A DNA stretch of 20,097 nt, from contig CAJJYX010000039.1 in assembly GCA_905197435.1 (NCBI GenBank), positions 1-20,097 of the forward strand. Reading direction: 5' to 3'. This document shows positions 8,796 through 16,372 of this stretch, one piece after another. The notes below the pieces were generated by a model. The model was not told where the DNA came from. It saw only the letters and a list, made by a program, of their open reading frames with translations, and did not search any database. The DNA comes from an uncultured Bacteroides sp. Its GTDB lineage: Bacteria > Bacteroidota > Bacteroidia > Bacteroidales > Bacteroidaceae. The first letter of the stretch is position 1; the number at the start of each line of letters is the position of its first letter. The position numbers and the translations under genes are program-made.

Positions 8796-10048
8796 AACGG
8801 ATATACATTGTTCTAAGCTGCTTTTGTATTCTTCTGCTGGCAGCAAGCATGGAAACACTTTACGCCTGCACCTCAGCCATAATTTCAGGTAAGATTACCC
8901 CGGATGGGCGTCCTATCATGTGGAAGAACCGTGATACCAGCGACCTTCTAAACTGTGTACGGTATATGAAAGGAGAAAAATATAATTTCATAGCCGTAAC
9001 CGGTTATGCCAAGAATCCCCGTTCCATCTGGATAGGGACCAACGAGGCAGGGTTTTCCATCATGAACACTGTATCCTACAATCTGATAGAGAAAAAAGAG
9101 GGAGAAAAGACAGGAAGCCGAAACGGAAGCCTCATGAGGCGTGCCTTGGAAATCTGTGCCACGGTGGATGAGTTCAAGCACTACCTGGATACGCTGACAC
9201 GCCCTATGAAAGTAGAGACCAACTATGGCGTCATCGATGCCCAAGGCAACGGGGCCTATTTCGAGGTAGATTATACTCACTATACAGAATACGATGTGAA
9301 TGATCCGTCGGTGGCACCTCACGGATACATCGTCCGTGCCAATTTCTCCGTGAGTGGCAAGCCGGACAAAGGCACCGGATATGTACGCTACCAACAGGCG
9401 GAACAGGAGCTCTTCACCGCTTCCGCCACTAAGGAGATTACCCCGGAATGGTTGTTCAGCCATCTGTCCCGTTCTTTTGCCAACCCGTTGATGGGAATCG
9501 ATTTGAAAAGCGGACTGTTTAATAAACCGCAAACCAATGGTTGGTTTGTGGAGCAAGACTTCATTGCACGCAAGAAATCATCCTGTGCCGTAGCTATCCA
9601 AGGAGTGAGACCGGGTGAAGACGCTTCATTCACCACGATGTGGACCGTCATTGGCTATCCTCCCGTTACTCCCGCCGTTCCGGTATGGGTGAAGGGGGCA
9701 GCCGGGAAATTGCCCCGCTTGCTATCCGTACAAGAGGGTAAATATCATAGCCCGCTATGTGATGCTACGTCACAACTCCGTGGCCGGATATACAGCTACA
9801 CGCGCGGCGACAATGCCGAAACCTACTTTAATTGGGAATTGTTGTTCAATAAAAAAGGGAACGGATACATGCAGTTAAACGAAGAAATAGAGCAGGAGCT
9901 GTTCAGGACACTCTACTCGAGAATAGAGACATGGCGCACATCACAGACACCGTCCACAGAGGATATTTACCGCCTTTATGACGAAAGCGACAGATTCATC
10001 ACCCAAAAGTTCGATGAGATTTTCCGGCTGAAGCTGTTGCAACCTTAA
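8792..10048 (+). CDS. Exported Ntn-type linear amide C-N hydrolase (C45/C69/choloylglycine-hydrolase-like)
   Basis: Predicted periplasmic N-terminal-nucleophile hydrolase of 418 residues. The signal peptide (KRIYIVLSCFCILLLAASM) ends near A25, and C26 (YACTSAII) lies exactly where the catalytic N-terminal cysteine of these enzymes sits, so signal cleavage could itself expose the nucleophile. The supporting motif IMWKNRDTS (42-50) matches the conserved Asn-Arg-Asp that follows the nucleophile, and later blocks such as NYGVIDAQGNGAYFEVD fit the same fold. It cleaves linear amides; candidates are N-acyl amino acids, gamma-glutamyl or dipeptide bonds, and penicillin- or bile-type amides, which cannot be separated here. 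ATG 8792 overlaps the symporter stop; a longer in-frame start at 8531 lies inside the symporter gene and lacks a signal peptide. Last gene of the operon. Confidence 0.82.
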   Translation: MKRIYIVLSCFCILLLAASMETLYACTSAIISGKITPDGRPIMWKNRDTSDLLNCVRYMKGEKYNFIAVTGYAKNPRSIWIGTNEAGFSIMNTVSYNLIEKKEGEKTGSRNGSLMRRALEICATVDEFKHYLDTLTRPMKVETNYGVIDAQGNGAYFEVDYTHYTEYDVNDPSVAPHGYIVRANFSVSGKPDKGTGYVRYQQAEQELFTASATKEITPEWLFSHLSRSFANPLMGIDLKSGLFNKPQTNGWFVEQDFIARKKSSCAVAIQGVRPGEDASFTTMWTVIGYPPVTPAVPVWVKGAAGKLPRLLSVQEGKYHSPLCDATSQLRGRIYSYTRGDNAETYFNWELLFNKKGNGYMQLNEEIEQELFRTLYSRIETWRTSQTPSTEDIYRLYDESDRFITQKFDEIFRLKLLQP

Positions 10049-10101
10049 AAGGCGCATATCTCAAAAGCATCGTTCCTACAAGAAAAAGACCGGGATATAA
10101 C

Positions 10102-10126
10102 ATAGCGTTTTGCTGAAAAACGCTAT
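10102..10126 (+). terminator. Perfect 10-bp hairpin ending the SusCD operon
   Basis: ATAGCGTTTT, loop GCTGA, AAAACGCTAT form a perfect 10-bp stem 53 bases after the hydrolase stop. It is followed by ATTTG rather than a long T run, so it is a weak intrinsic terminator or an mRNA 3'-end stabiliser. The right arm overlaps a candidate -7 box for the next gene. Confidence 0.5.
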
Positions 10127-10131
10127 ATTTG
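10124..10131 (+). promoter_or_regulatory. Candidate Bacteroidales -7 box for the TPR regulator
   Basis: TATATTTG matches the Bacteroidales -7 consensus TAnnTTTG exactly. No TTTG-type -33 element is present about 20 bases upstream, so the promoter would be weak or activator-dependent. A start of transcription near 10,135-10,138 would put ATG 10137 at or beside the first base of the mRNA and favour ATG 10146 as the translation start. Confidence 0.35.
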
Positions 10132-10136
10132 CCGAT

Positions 10137-11927
10137 ATGACAATAATGATACGGACATTATATCTTTTTCTTGTCCTACTGGGCTTATGCGCCTGCGTAC
10201 ACAAGCCCTATCCACAATCACTGATTACTGCGGACAGCCTGGCTGGCGCCAATCCGGATAGTGCCGTTACTTTGCTGAAAAGCATTGAAAACACAATGCC
10301 GGCCGAACCGGAAGCCGTGCAGATGTACTATCGGTTGCTGTGCATCAAGGCAAATGACAAAGCATACATGCTCCATACTTCGGACAGCTTGATACTACCC
10401 GTGCTACATTATTATATAGAGAAAGACGACGAACGGCATCTGCCGGAGGCTTATTACTATGCAGGACGGGTGTACCGCGACTTGGGAGATGCACCGCAGG
10501 CACTGGAGTACTTTGAAAAAGCTGCGAAAGCATTGCCCGAAGACGGAGGGTATAAGCTGAAGAGCAAGATTTACAGCCAGATGGGGACGCTGTTTTCCTA
10601 TCAGGAAATCCATGACGAAGCAATGAAGATGTATAGGAAAGCACAGCTATGTGATGAAGTCTTAAAGGACAGTTCAAGCATGGTTTTTGTTTTACGGGAC
10701 ATTGCTTATGAATATCGTTGTTACGGACAGACAGACAGCACCTTATACTATTATCAAAAAGCATACAATCTGGCTACAGCCATACAAAATAGCAAGCTCG
10801 CAGCCATGGTGCAAAACCAGATGGCAAGCCTCTACGTTGAACAAGGGAAATATGCTTTGGCGAAAAAAAACCTGCAGCCTTCTCTTAACAATATGGATGA
10901 GCCAAGCAAAAGCGGCATCTTTTCTATAGCTTCAAAACTCTATCACAATAGCGGGCAACTCGATTCCGCTGCCTACTACTATCGGGAACTGCTGGACTTC
11001 GGCACCGTATATGCCAAGAAAGCCGCCCACCAAGGATTGGCAAAAATAGCCTTGGCATACGGCAACCTGCAAGAAGCTGCCCTGCACCTATCCCTATACG
11101 AACACTACATAGATTCCATCAACCAAATAACCGATACCGAAAATATTCGTCGCCTGAACTCCCTATATAACTACCAGATGCGCGAAGAGGAAAACAAACA
11201 GCTAAAAATGGAAAATGAACGCAAGCAGGCAGCCGTTGTCTGTATTCTATTAATCGCCATCTTGGCTATCTCAACCACCATATCCATCTATACACAGTAT
11301 AGTAAGAAAAAAAAGGCTGAATATCAGATGCAAATAGGCCGGCTGAAACGACTGAAAGAAGAACAGTATCAAAGAAGTGCACAATTCATAGAAGAGAACA
11401 ATCTGAAAATTGAAGAATTAGAAAAACAATTGGGTGAAATCAGCCAGGAGAATAGCACATTGAAGTCCCAGTTGCAAAGACAGAAAGAAATTATATTCAA
11501 TACCAACAAGCAGGCAGAAATAGAATGGAACGAACAAGAGAAAGCAAAAGCCGCCTTTTTGAGGTCCGACATCTATAAACATTTCAGCACATTGGCTCAT
11601 CCCGACACACAAAAGGAAGAGAGAAACGATGCCCCAAAAACGAAAAAAGCAAAAGACCAACTTGCCCAGGATTGGATTCTATTGGAGCAAGGCATAAACT
11701 CTGTCTACAAGAATTTCTCCGAGAATCTGAAGATATTACATAAGTTCAATGAACACGAATGGCATGTCTGCCTTCTCATCAAAATAGGAATACAACCCGT
11801 TGATATGGCCATAATCACTCGACATAGTGCAGAATCCATCACAGCCACCCGAAGAAGACTCTATGAAAAGGTGTTTCTTCAAAAAGGGGATCCCAAAAAA
11901 TGGGATGCGTTTATCCTCTCACTTTAA
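10137..11927 (+). CDS. Membrane-anchored TPR protein with C-terminal HTH-like domain, probable regulator of the RiPP operon
   Basis: A 596-residue protein of a type common beside Bacteroidales operons. Order of parts: signal-like segment with a lipobox-like LCAC (Cys20), about 6-8 TPR-type helical repeats (roughly 60-325; LPEAYYYAGRVYRDLGD, then ALEYFEKAAKALPEDG), one membrane segment (about 365-385, AAVVCILLIAILAISTTI), a charged coiled coil (about 390-475), and a C-terminal HTH-like domain (about 538-591, HEWHVCLLIKIG then ITATRRRLYEKVF) resembling the LuxR-like ends of related regulators. This layout puts the TPRs outside and the DNA-binding end in the cytoplasm, so the protein could report an envelope signal straight to DNA. 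ATG 10146 is an alternative start; TTG 10110 is unlikely because it lies within the hairpin. The RiPP operon begins 144 bases downstream, so control of that operon is the natural guess. Confidence 0.8.
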   Translation: MTIMIRTLYLFLVLLGLCACVHKPYPQSLITADSLAGANPDSAVTLLKSIENTMPAEPEAVQMYYRLLCIKANDKAYMLHTSDSLILPVLHYYIEKDDERHLPEAYYYAGRVYRDLGDAPQALEYFEKAAKALPEDGGYKLKSKIYSQMGTLFSYQEIHDEAMKMYRKAQLCDEVLKDSSSMVFVLRDIAYEYRCYGQTDSTLYYYQKAYNLATAIQNSKLAAMVQNQMASLYVEQGKYALAKKNLQPSLNNMDEPSKSGIFSIASKLYHNSGQLDSAAYYYRELLDFGTVYAKKAAHQGLAKIALAYGNLQEAALHLSLYEHYIDSINQITDTENIRRLNSLYNYQMREEENKQLKMENERKQAAVVCILLIAILAISTTISIYTQYSKKKKAEYQMQIGRLKRLKEEQYQRSAQFIEENNLKIEELEKQLGEISQENSTLKSQLQRQKEIIFNTNKQAEIEWNEQEKAKAAFLRSDIYKHFSTLAHPDTQKEERNDAPKTKKAKDQLAQDWILLEQGINSVYKNFSENLKILHKFNEHEWHVCLLIKIGIQPVDMAIITRHSAESITATRRRLYEKVFLQKGDPKKWDAFILSL

Positions 11928-11951
11928 GCAAGTTATACGTTTCCTGTAGTC

Positions 11952-12002
11952 TTTTTGTACACTCTCTGTATATAGCTTAGCTAAGTTGTACAGTTTTTGT
12001 AC
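11952..12002 (+). promoter_or_regulatory. Candidate operator: three TTGTAC repeats and a CTTAGCTAAG palindrome
   Basis: TTGTAC occurs at 11955-11960, 11986-11991 and 11997-12002; the outer two are preceded by T runs (TTTTTGTAC at 11952 and 11994). The spacings are 31 and 11 bases, close to whole helical turns. A perfect palindrome CTTAGCTAAG lies at 11976-11985. The cluster sits upstream of the candidate promoter of the RiPP operon and directly after the regulator gene, as expected for an activator site. Binding by that regulator is inferred. Confidence 0.45.
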
Positions 12003-12012
12003 GCTCCACCGC

Positions 12013-12043
12013 TTGCTTGAAATACCCAAAAGGAGTTCTTTTG
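12013..12043 (+). promoter_or_regulatory. Candidate promoter of the RiPP operon
   Basis: TTG at 12013-12015 and, after 20 bases, TTCTTTTG at 12036-12043 resemble the Bacteroidales -33/-7 pair (TTTG / TAnnTTTG) with one mismatch in the -7 box. Transcription would start near 12050, about 20 bases before the DUF3244-like gene. The TTGTAC repeat cluster lies just upstream. Confidence 0.4.
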
Positions 12044-12071
12044 CGAACAGGAACAACAAAAACAAAAAACA

Positions 12072-12434
12072 ATGAAGCAATTACTTTTCATTTGTACTTT
12101 CCTGCTATTATGCATAAAGACCCTGGCGAAGGAAGTCGTTATAGAACTTTATAGGAATTATTACCCAGAGGATAAGGCTAAAGATAATCGTTCCATCACC
12201 TTAGAGCCTACTGCTACTATTGACGGAAATACCATACGTATCTATTCGGATGTAACAATATCAGGATTCCAAATGTCTATAAAAGACAATCTGGGCAATA
12301 TTGTTTATTCCTACAATGACATGACATCTTCACGATGCTATACTTTAGAAGTATATGACTTGCCCGAAGGAGAATACGTCCTTGAATTTAATATAGGGAA
12401 AGACTCCTTCTACGGCAACTTTATTATTAGCTAA
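12072..12434 (+). CDS. Small exported DUF3244-like protein
   Basis: A 120-residue protein with a clear signal peptide (KQLLFICTFLLLCIKTLA, cut near residue 19) and a mature part of about 100 residues with strand-like patterns: ITLEPTATIDGNTIRIYSD, ISGFQMSIKDNLGNIVYS and DLPEGEYVLEFNIGKDSFYG. This looks like the single Ig-like sandwich of the Bacteroidetes DUF3244 family; the family call is from memory of its pattern. It is the first gene of the RiPP operon, 45 bases before the precursor gene. The family has no established function. In this position it could be an immunity protein, a periplasmic chaperone for the peptide, or a surface partner of the barrel. It has one cysteine in the mature part (SSRCYTLE) and no lipobox. 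Confidence 0.75.
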   Translation: MKQLLFICTFLLLCIKTLAKEVVIELYRNYYPEDKAKDNRSITLEPTATIDGNTIRIYSDVTISGFQMSIKDNLGNIVYSYNDMTSSRCYTLEVYDLPEGEYVLEFNIGKDSFYGNFIIS

Positions 12435-12479
12435 AAATGATAGCTATCCAAATAATTATTAATTTAAAATGTAACAATT

Positions 12480-12659
12480 ATGAACGAATTAAAATTCACT
12501 TTACCTCTTGAAATTATCCAACTCAAGGAGGAAGAAATGGCTCTATTAAAAGGAGGAGCCAATGAAGATGTTTACATGAATAACGGTTGTGATTGCAATT
12601 GTGGCGATTGCTGCAGCGCATCCAAACAACAAATACCACAACAGATGGAACATACTTAA
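12480..12659 (+). CDS. RiPP precursor peptide: Gly-Gly leader with five-cysteine core
   Basis: A 59-residue peptide translated directly from the sequence. The leader (1-26) is MNELKFTLPLEIIQLKEEEM followed by ALLKGG, with the hydrophobic/acidic pattern and the double-glycine end (G25-G26) that C39 peptidases recognise. The 33-residue core (27-59) holds all five cysteines in ten residues around GCDCNCGDCCS: C37, C39, C41, C44 and C45, then a Gln-rich tail. The leader resembles the Bacteroidetes natural-product precursor families found with GG-type radical SAM maturases (TIGR04149-like); that is recalled, not searched. It sits 45 bases after the DUF3244-like gene and 89 bases before the maturase. 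The most likely modification is thioether (ranthipeptide-type) or other radical cross-linking at or beside the Cys cluster. Short length is normal for this class. Confidence 0.85.
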   Translation: MNELKFTLPLEIIQLKEEEMALLKGGANEDVYMNNGCDCNCGDCCSASKQQIPQQMEHT

Positions 12660-12671
12660 AACTCTTAGAAT

Positions 12672-12725
12672 GGCAGAATATTGCATAAAATAGCATGAAC
12701 TAATTATCTATATTCTGCCTTTTTG
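12672..12725 (+). terminator. Terminator-like hairpin between precursor and maturase genes
   Basis: GGCAGAATAT (12672-12681) pairs perfectly with ATATTCTGCC (12710-12719), followed at once by TTTTTG (12720-12725). The loop is long (28 bases) and AT-rich. Such an element after a precursor gene would let only part of transcription continue, so that peptide outnumbers enzyme, or it would stabilise the precursor mRNA. Confidence 0.6.
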
Positions 12726-12732
12726 TTAACTT

Positions 12733-12740
12733 TAAATTTG
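12733..12740 (+). promoter_or_regulatory. Candidate -7 box before the radical SAM gene
   Basis: TAAATTTG is an exact TAnnTTTG match 8 bases before the maturase ATG and just after the hairpin. No convincing -33 element is seen 20 bases upstream. It may give the maturase and export genes a separate low-level transcript with almost no 5' leader. Confidence 0.35.
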
Positions 12741-12748
12741 CATATACA

Positions 12749-14068
12749 ATGAAAAGCAGTTACTACAATTTGTATACGCCATGCAATGCAGGCATACTAT
12801 GGTTCAATACATACCATGACAACTATATGGTGACCAACTACCACACCTATGGCCTCATACAAAATGGAGAATATGACAAAATTAGTGCGACAACCTTAAA
12901 AACTTTACAAGAAAACGGCTTCATTGTAGAAAACGAAGTGGATGAATATAGCAATCTCATACAAGAATACCACAAGACTGAAAGTTCTGGTACTTTCAAC
13001 TTAACTTTACTTCCTTCTTTAGACTGCAATGTAAGATGTTGGTATTGCTTCGAAAAACATATTGTAGGCAGCCATCTATCTTGCCAACAGCAAGATAAAG
13101 TATTCAGATATGCACAAAATATACTAAACAAAGAAGATATATCCTGCATACATTTTTCTCTGTTTGGCGGTGAACCAATGCTGTATTTTAAAGAGGAAGT
13201 TGCACCTTTACTGTTTGCTGTAAAAGATTATGCAAAAACAATAAACAAAGACATTAAAGTTTCCATCGTTACAAATGCAACTTGTATAACAGAAGACATC
13301 ATTCCTACGTTGGCTGAACTAAATGCCACATTTCAAATAACCATTGACGGATACAGAGAAAAGCACAATTCTATCAAAAAATCCCCAGAATTTAAAGAAG
13401 GAACATATGATGTTGTGATGAAAACTATCCATGATCTCACCAATGCTTATGATTCGCATATCAATTTAAGAATAAATTTCGATAACCAAACCTTCAAACA
13501 CCTGCACTCCGTCATCAATGACATACAAGATATAGACAGAAAGAAGATAAGAATTCATTTGGAGCGTGTATGGCAAACCTCTGTGTCAGATGATTCCAGT
13601 ACAGGAACAGCTCTCAAAGAATTCATCAATAATATGTTACGACTAAATTTCCGTTTATCATACCTCAATTTCGGCAGAAGAAATTATTCATGTCTTATGG
13701 ATTTAAAAAACAATGTAGTTATATCTTACAATGGTAATGTCTATAATTGTACTGGGAGAGATTTCACGAATGCTCACCAAGATGGTCAACTGACTTCGGA
13801 CGGAAACATTGAGTGGAAACAAGACAAGTTGGAAAGAAGAGCCACCATCAAAACATACAGTAATCCTGCATGCATCCAATGCAAATTATTACCACAGTGC
13901 TGGGGACTCTGCAAACAAAAGATATTAGAACATCCCAATAAAGCAGAACAGATGTGTCCGCTAAAAGCAATGGAAATCACTTTGGATGAATACATTACAT
14001 ATCGTTTTAACAATGAATATATATCCCATAAAATATTTGGTAATGAGCAACCAGCCTCTTTTATTTAG
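12749..14068 (+). CDS. Radical SAM/SPASM peptide maturase
   Basis: A 439-residue enzyme predicted to modify the adjacent Cys-rich precursor by radical chemistry. Residues 1-85 form a leader-binding-like N-terminal region (LKTLQENGFIVENEVDE). The radical SAM core has the canonical C93-x3-C97-x2-C100 (LDCNVRCWYCFEKH) and the GGEP motif at 140-143. The SPASM region is complete: C315, C334 (VYNCTGRD), then C375-x2-C378-x5-C384-x3-C388 (CIQCKLLPQCWGLC) and C403, enough for two auxiliary [4Fe-4S] clusters. This architecture is known from thioether-forming and other C-C or C-S linking RiPP maturases (anSME/SPASM group). The gene is clearly AT-rich (17 G/C in the 60 bases at 13201). It is followed 12 bases later by the outer-membrane protein gene. 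The reaction itself is inferred from the cysteine-rich substrate. Confidence 0.93.
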   Translation: MKSSYYNLYTPCNAGILWFNTYHDNYMVTNYHTYGLIQNGEYDKISATTLKTLQENGFIVENEVDEYSNLIQEYHKTESSGTFNLTLLPSLDCNVRCWYCFEKHIVGSHLSCQQQDKVFRYAQNILNKEDISCIHFSLFGGEPMLYFKEEVAPLLFAVKDYAKTINKDIKVSIVTNATCITEDIIPTLAELNATFQITIDGYREKHNSIKKSPEFKEGTYDVVMKTIHDLTNAYDSHINLRINFDNQTFKHLHSVINDIQDIDRKKIRIHLERVWQTSVSDDSSTGTALKEFINNMLRLNFRLSYLNFGRRNYSCLMDLKNNVVISYNGNVYNCTGRDFTNAHQDGQLTSDGNIEWKQDKLERRATIKTYSNPACIQCKLLPQCWGLCKQKILEHPNKAEQMCPLKAMEITLDEYITYRFNNEYISHKIFGNEQPASFI

Positions 14069-14080
14069 TGTTGACAAATC

Positions 14081-16372
14081 ATGAATAAAACACTCTTGAT
14101 TATCCTTGCCATATCATGTCTGGGAAGCTACTCAGCCAAGGGACAAAGCCTTCGGCAACTTTCAGGCGTCGTAACAGATACCCTTGGAAAAGGAGTTGAA
14201 CACGCAACCATATGGGTTCAAGCAGTATCCGACTCCTCTTCGCATAAGGCTTTCACAAACAAAGATGGGCAATACGTATTCGGGAAGCTACCGGAAAAAG
14301 AGTACACGTATCACATCTACCACGATAACTATCAAAGCACGAACGGCACCATCTACCTGAATGGCAATAAGGAATTAGAACATACACTCTATCCGGTCAA
14401 GAATGTGAATTTGGATAATATCATAATAACTGCAGACCGCAGCAACGTCATAAAGTCTAATGCCCAAAGCACACTTTTTCATCTGTCAGGAAATGCAAGG
14501 AAAGAGAAAAGCATTTACGAAGCCTTGCAAGAAATACCCAATTTAAAGGTGGATTTGTCCATGCGGAAAATAAAGACGGCTGATGAACAGAATGTAATCA
14601 TATTGATCAATAATATGCAACGGGACACTTCCATAGAATCCATCGACCCGGCAGAAGTGGAAAGCATAGAAATAATGGATAATCCGCCGGTCAAATATCT
14701 AAAAGACGGATATGCAACGGTACTCAATATCAAACTCAAAAAAAGGAGTCAGACTTACCGGCTGCTGAATCTGTACAATGACATCCATCCAGGAATGGTG
14801 ACAAACTCTCATAGTGGAAGTTTTGAAACCGGAAACGATAAATTCTCTTTCTATACCATCTTGTTCTGGTCGGGAGCCAATCATGAAAAAGGAACTGAAT
14901 ACGGAGAACAACATTACTCCGGAATAGACAAGTACTATAGCATAAATACCCGACACAATTCGCACAATGCCGCCTTTTACATAGGGGGAGACTTTGTGCC
15001 TAACCCTAAAAACTACCTTTCTTACAGTTTATATACCGATTATGGCAACACAAAAACAAGAAAACGGGGAGAAGGAAGTATCTCACAAAAAGAGACTTCC
15101 TATGAATATGATGTCCGGAGATTAGCCCACAATCGTCCCATTACCTATGCCGGGAAAGTATTGCACCAATATCGGTTGAATGAGAAAAGCCAGTTTGAAA
15201 GCACCGTCAGTTACAGTTATAGCCTCAACAAAGACAACAACTATAACCATGAATTTTCCGACAATTATAACTATTCCAATGAGAACCTCTATAAAATGAT
15301 TTATCAGACCGGCAGTTACATAGCCGAATATCAAAAGAAATGGGACAACAAAAACGAACTGACAATAGGGAGTGACACTTACCATATAAATGGAAAATTG
15401 GACAACACTTCGAGCGCAGGCAGCAATACTTTCGACTACCGAAGTTGGAATGAATACCTGTATGCCACATACAGCAGTTCAAAAACACCTTTTTCGTATA
15501 TGCTATCATTGGGATTGGATTGCCATTACAATAAAATAGAAGACATCAAGAATCAATACTACAAGATAAGAGTTTCGGGAAACGCAAGCTACTCATTCCG
15601 GAAGCATCATCTGCTTAAAGGCTACGTCAGGGGATATACATCCAATCCATCTATTTCCCTGCTGAACCCATACAATACTTCTACAGACAGCCTCCAGAGC
15701 ATCAAAGGAAACCCCTACCTTGAACCAAGTTATACTATTGAGAGTGGAGTAGCCTACCGGTTCACCCAAGGAGCATGGTATATAGAACCCGACATCTGCT
15801 ATGCCCGATATATGGATATATATGAAAGAATAGGCCTGAAGGAAGGAGAAGTTTATGCCTACACTTACGAAAACAAGAAAAGGGAATCCCAACTAATCGT
15901 TACGCTCAGTGCCAGATACAACATAAAGAATGTAGGGCACATCGGCTTGACTGGAAGATACCGTAGATGTTTTTTTGAAAACGCCACAAAAAGTTGGATA
16001 AGCATTTACCCCAATTGGCGTTTCTATTATAAAAACATTTCGTTGAGTGGTTCCATCAGCTTCCAGCCCTATTCTCATGAGGAATATTCCAAAAGGAAAA
16101 ATTCCACCAATTGCAGAGCAGCACTTAACTGGAATATAAATGCCAACTGGAATGTGGGAATCGGCATGCGCTATATAATAGAACCTTATGAATATGCCTA
16201 CTCTATTGACGATACCCGGTTGGATTATCACAGTTACGTGAGCTACGGCTACCCCAAACGGGACAAAATGCTTTACTTCACCGTTCAATATGTATGGAAA
16301 CATAAATCCCCCAAAAGGAAAAGCCAATATCTGCAACAGGAAAAACCTAACATACAGCTATTAAAAGAATGA
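14081..16372 (+). CDS. TonB-receptor-like outer-membrane beta-barrel protein (OMP_b-brl_3 type) in RiPP operon
   Basis: Outer-membrane protein of 763 residues. Signal peptide (NKTLLIILAISCLGSYSAKG) cut near residue 20-21; carboxypeptidase-regulatory-like domain about 26-105 (LSGVVTDTLGKGVEHATIWV); a TonB-box-like segment LDNIIITADR (111-120); a plug-like domain about 125-222 with the family pattern IDPAEVESIEIMDNPPVKYL then GYATVLNIKLKKR; then a barrel full of alternating Tyr/Ser/Asn strands. It lacks the SusC hallmark and has no SusD partner, so it is not a nutrient transporter of the SusCD kind. The last barrel strand (KMLYFTVQYVWKHK) is followed by a polar tail of about 20 residues instead of ending on an aromatic residue. 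The stop overlaps the next start (ATGATGA). Likely role: export, binding or re-uptake of the mature peptide; direction unknown. Confidence 0.85.
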   Translation: MNKTLLIILAISCLGSYSAKGQSLRQLSGVVTDTLGKGVEHATIWVQAVSDSSSHKAFTNKDGQYVFGKLPEKEYTYHIYHDNYQSTNGTIYLNGNKELEHTLYPVKNVNLDNIIITADRSNVIKSNAQSTLFHLSGNARKEKSIYEALQEIPNLKVDLSMRKIKTADEQNVIILINNMQRDTSIESIDPAEVESIEIMDNPPVKYLKDGYATVLNIKLKKRSQTYRLLNLYNDIHPGMVTNSHSGSFETGNDKFSFYTILFWSGANHEKGTEYGEQHYSGIDKYYSINTRHNSHNAAFYIGGDFVPNPKNYLSYSLYTDYGNTKTRKRGEGSISQKETSYEYDVRRLAHNRPITYAGKVLHQYRLNEKSQFESTVSYSYSLNKDNNYNHEFSDNYNYSNENLYKMIYQTGSYIAEYQKKWDNKNELTIGSDTYHINGKLDNTSSAGSNTFDYRSWNEYLYATYSSSKTPFSYMLSLGLDCHYNKIEDIKNQYYKIRVSGNASYSFRKHHLLKGYVRGYTSNPSISLLNPYNTSTDSLQSIKGNPYLEPSYTIESGVAYRFTQGAWYIEPDICYARYMDIYERIGLKEGEVYAYTYENKKRESQLIVTLSARYNIKNVGHIGLTGRYRRCFFENATKSWISIYPNWRFYYKNISLSGSISFQPYSHEEYSKRKNSTNCRAALNWNINANWNVGIGMRYIIEPYEYAYSIDDTRLDYHSYVSYGYPKRDKMLYFTVQYVWKHKSPKRKSQYLQQEKPNIQLLKE

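Noticed and set aside
12550..12563. GGAGGA followed by ATG inside the precursor gene, like an internal ribosome site
   Set aside because: The bases encode the Gly-Gly cleavage motif, and Bacteroidales rely little on such sites; a start there would lose the leader.
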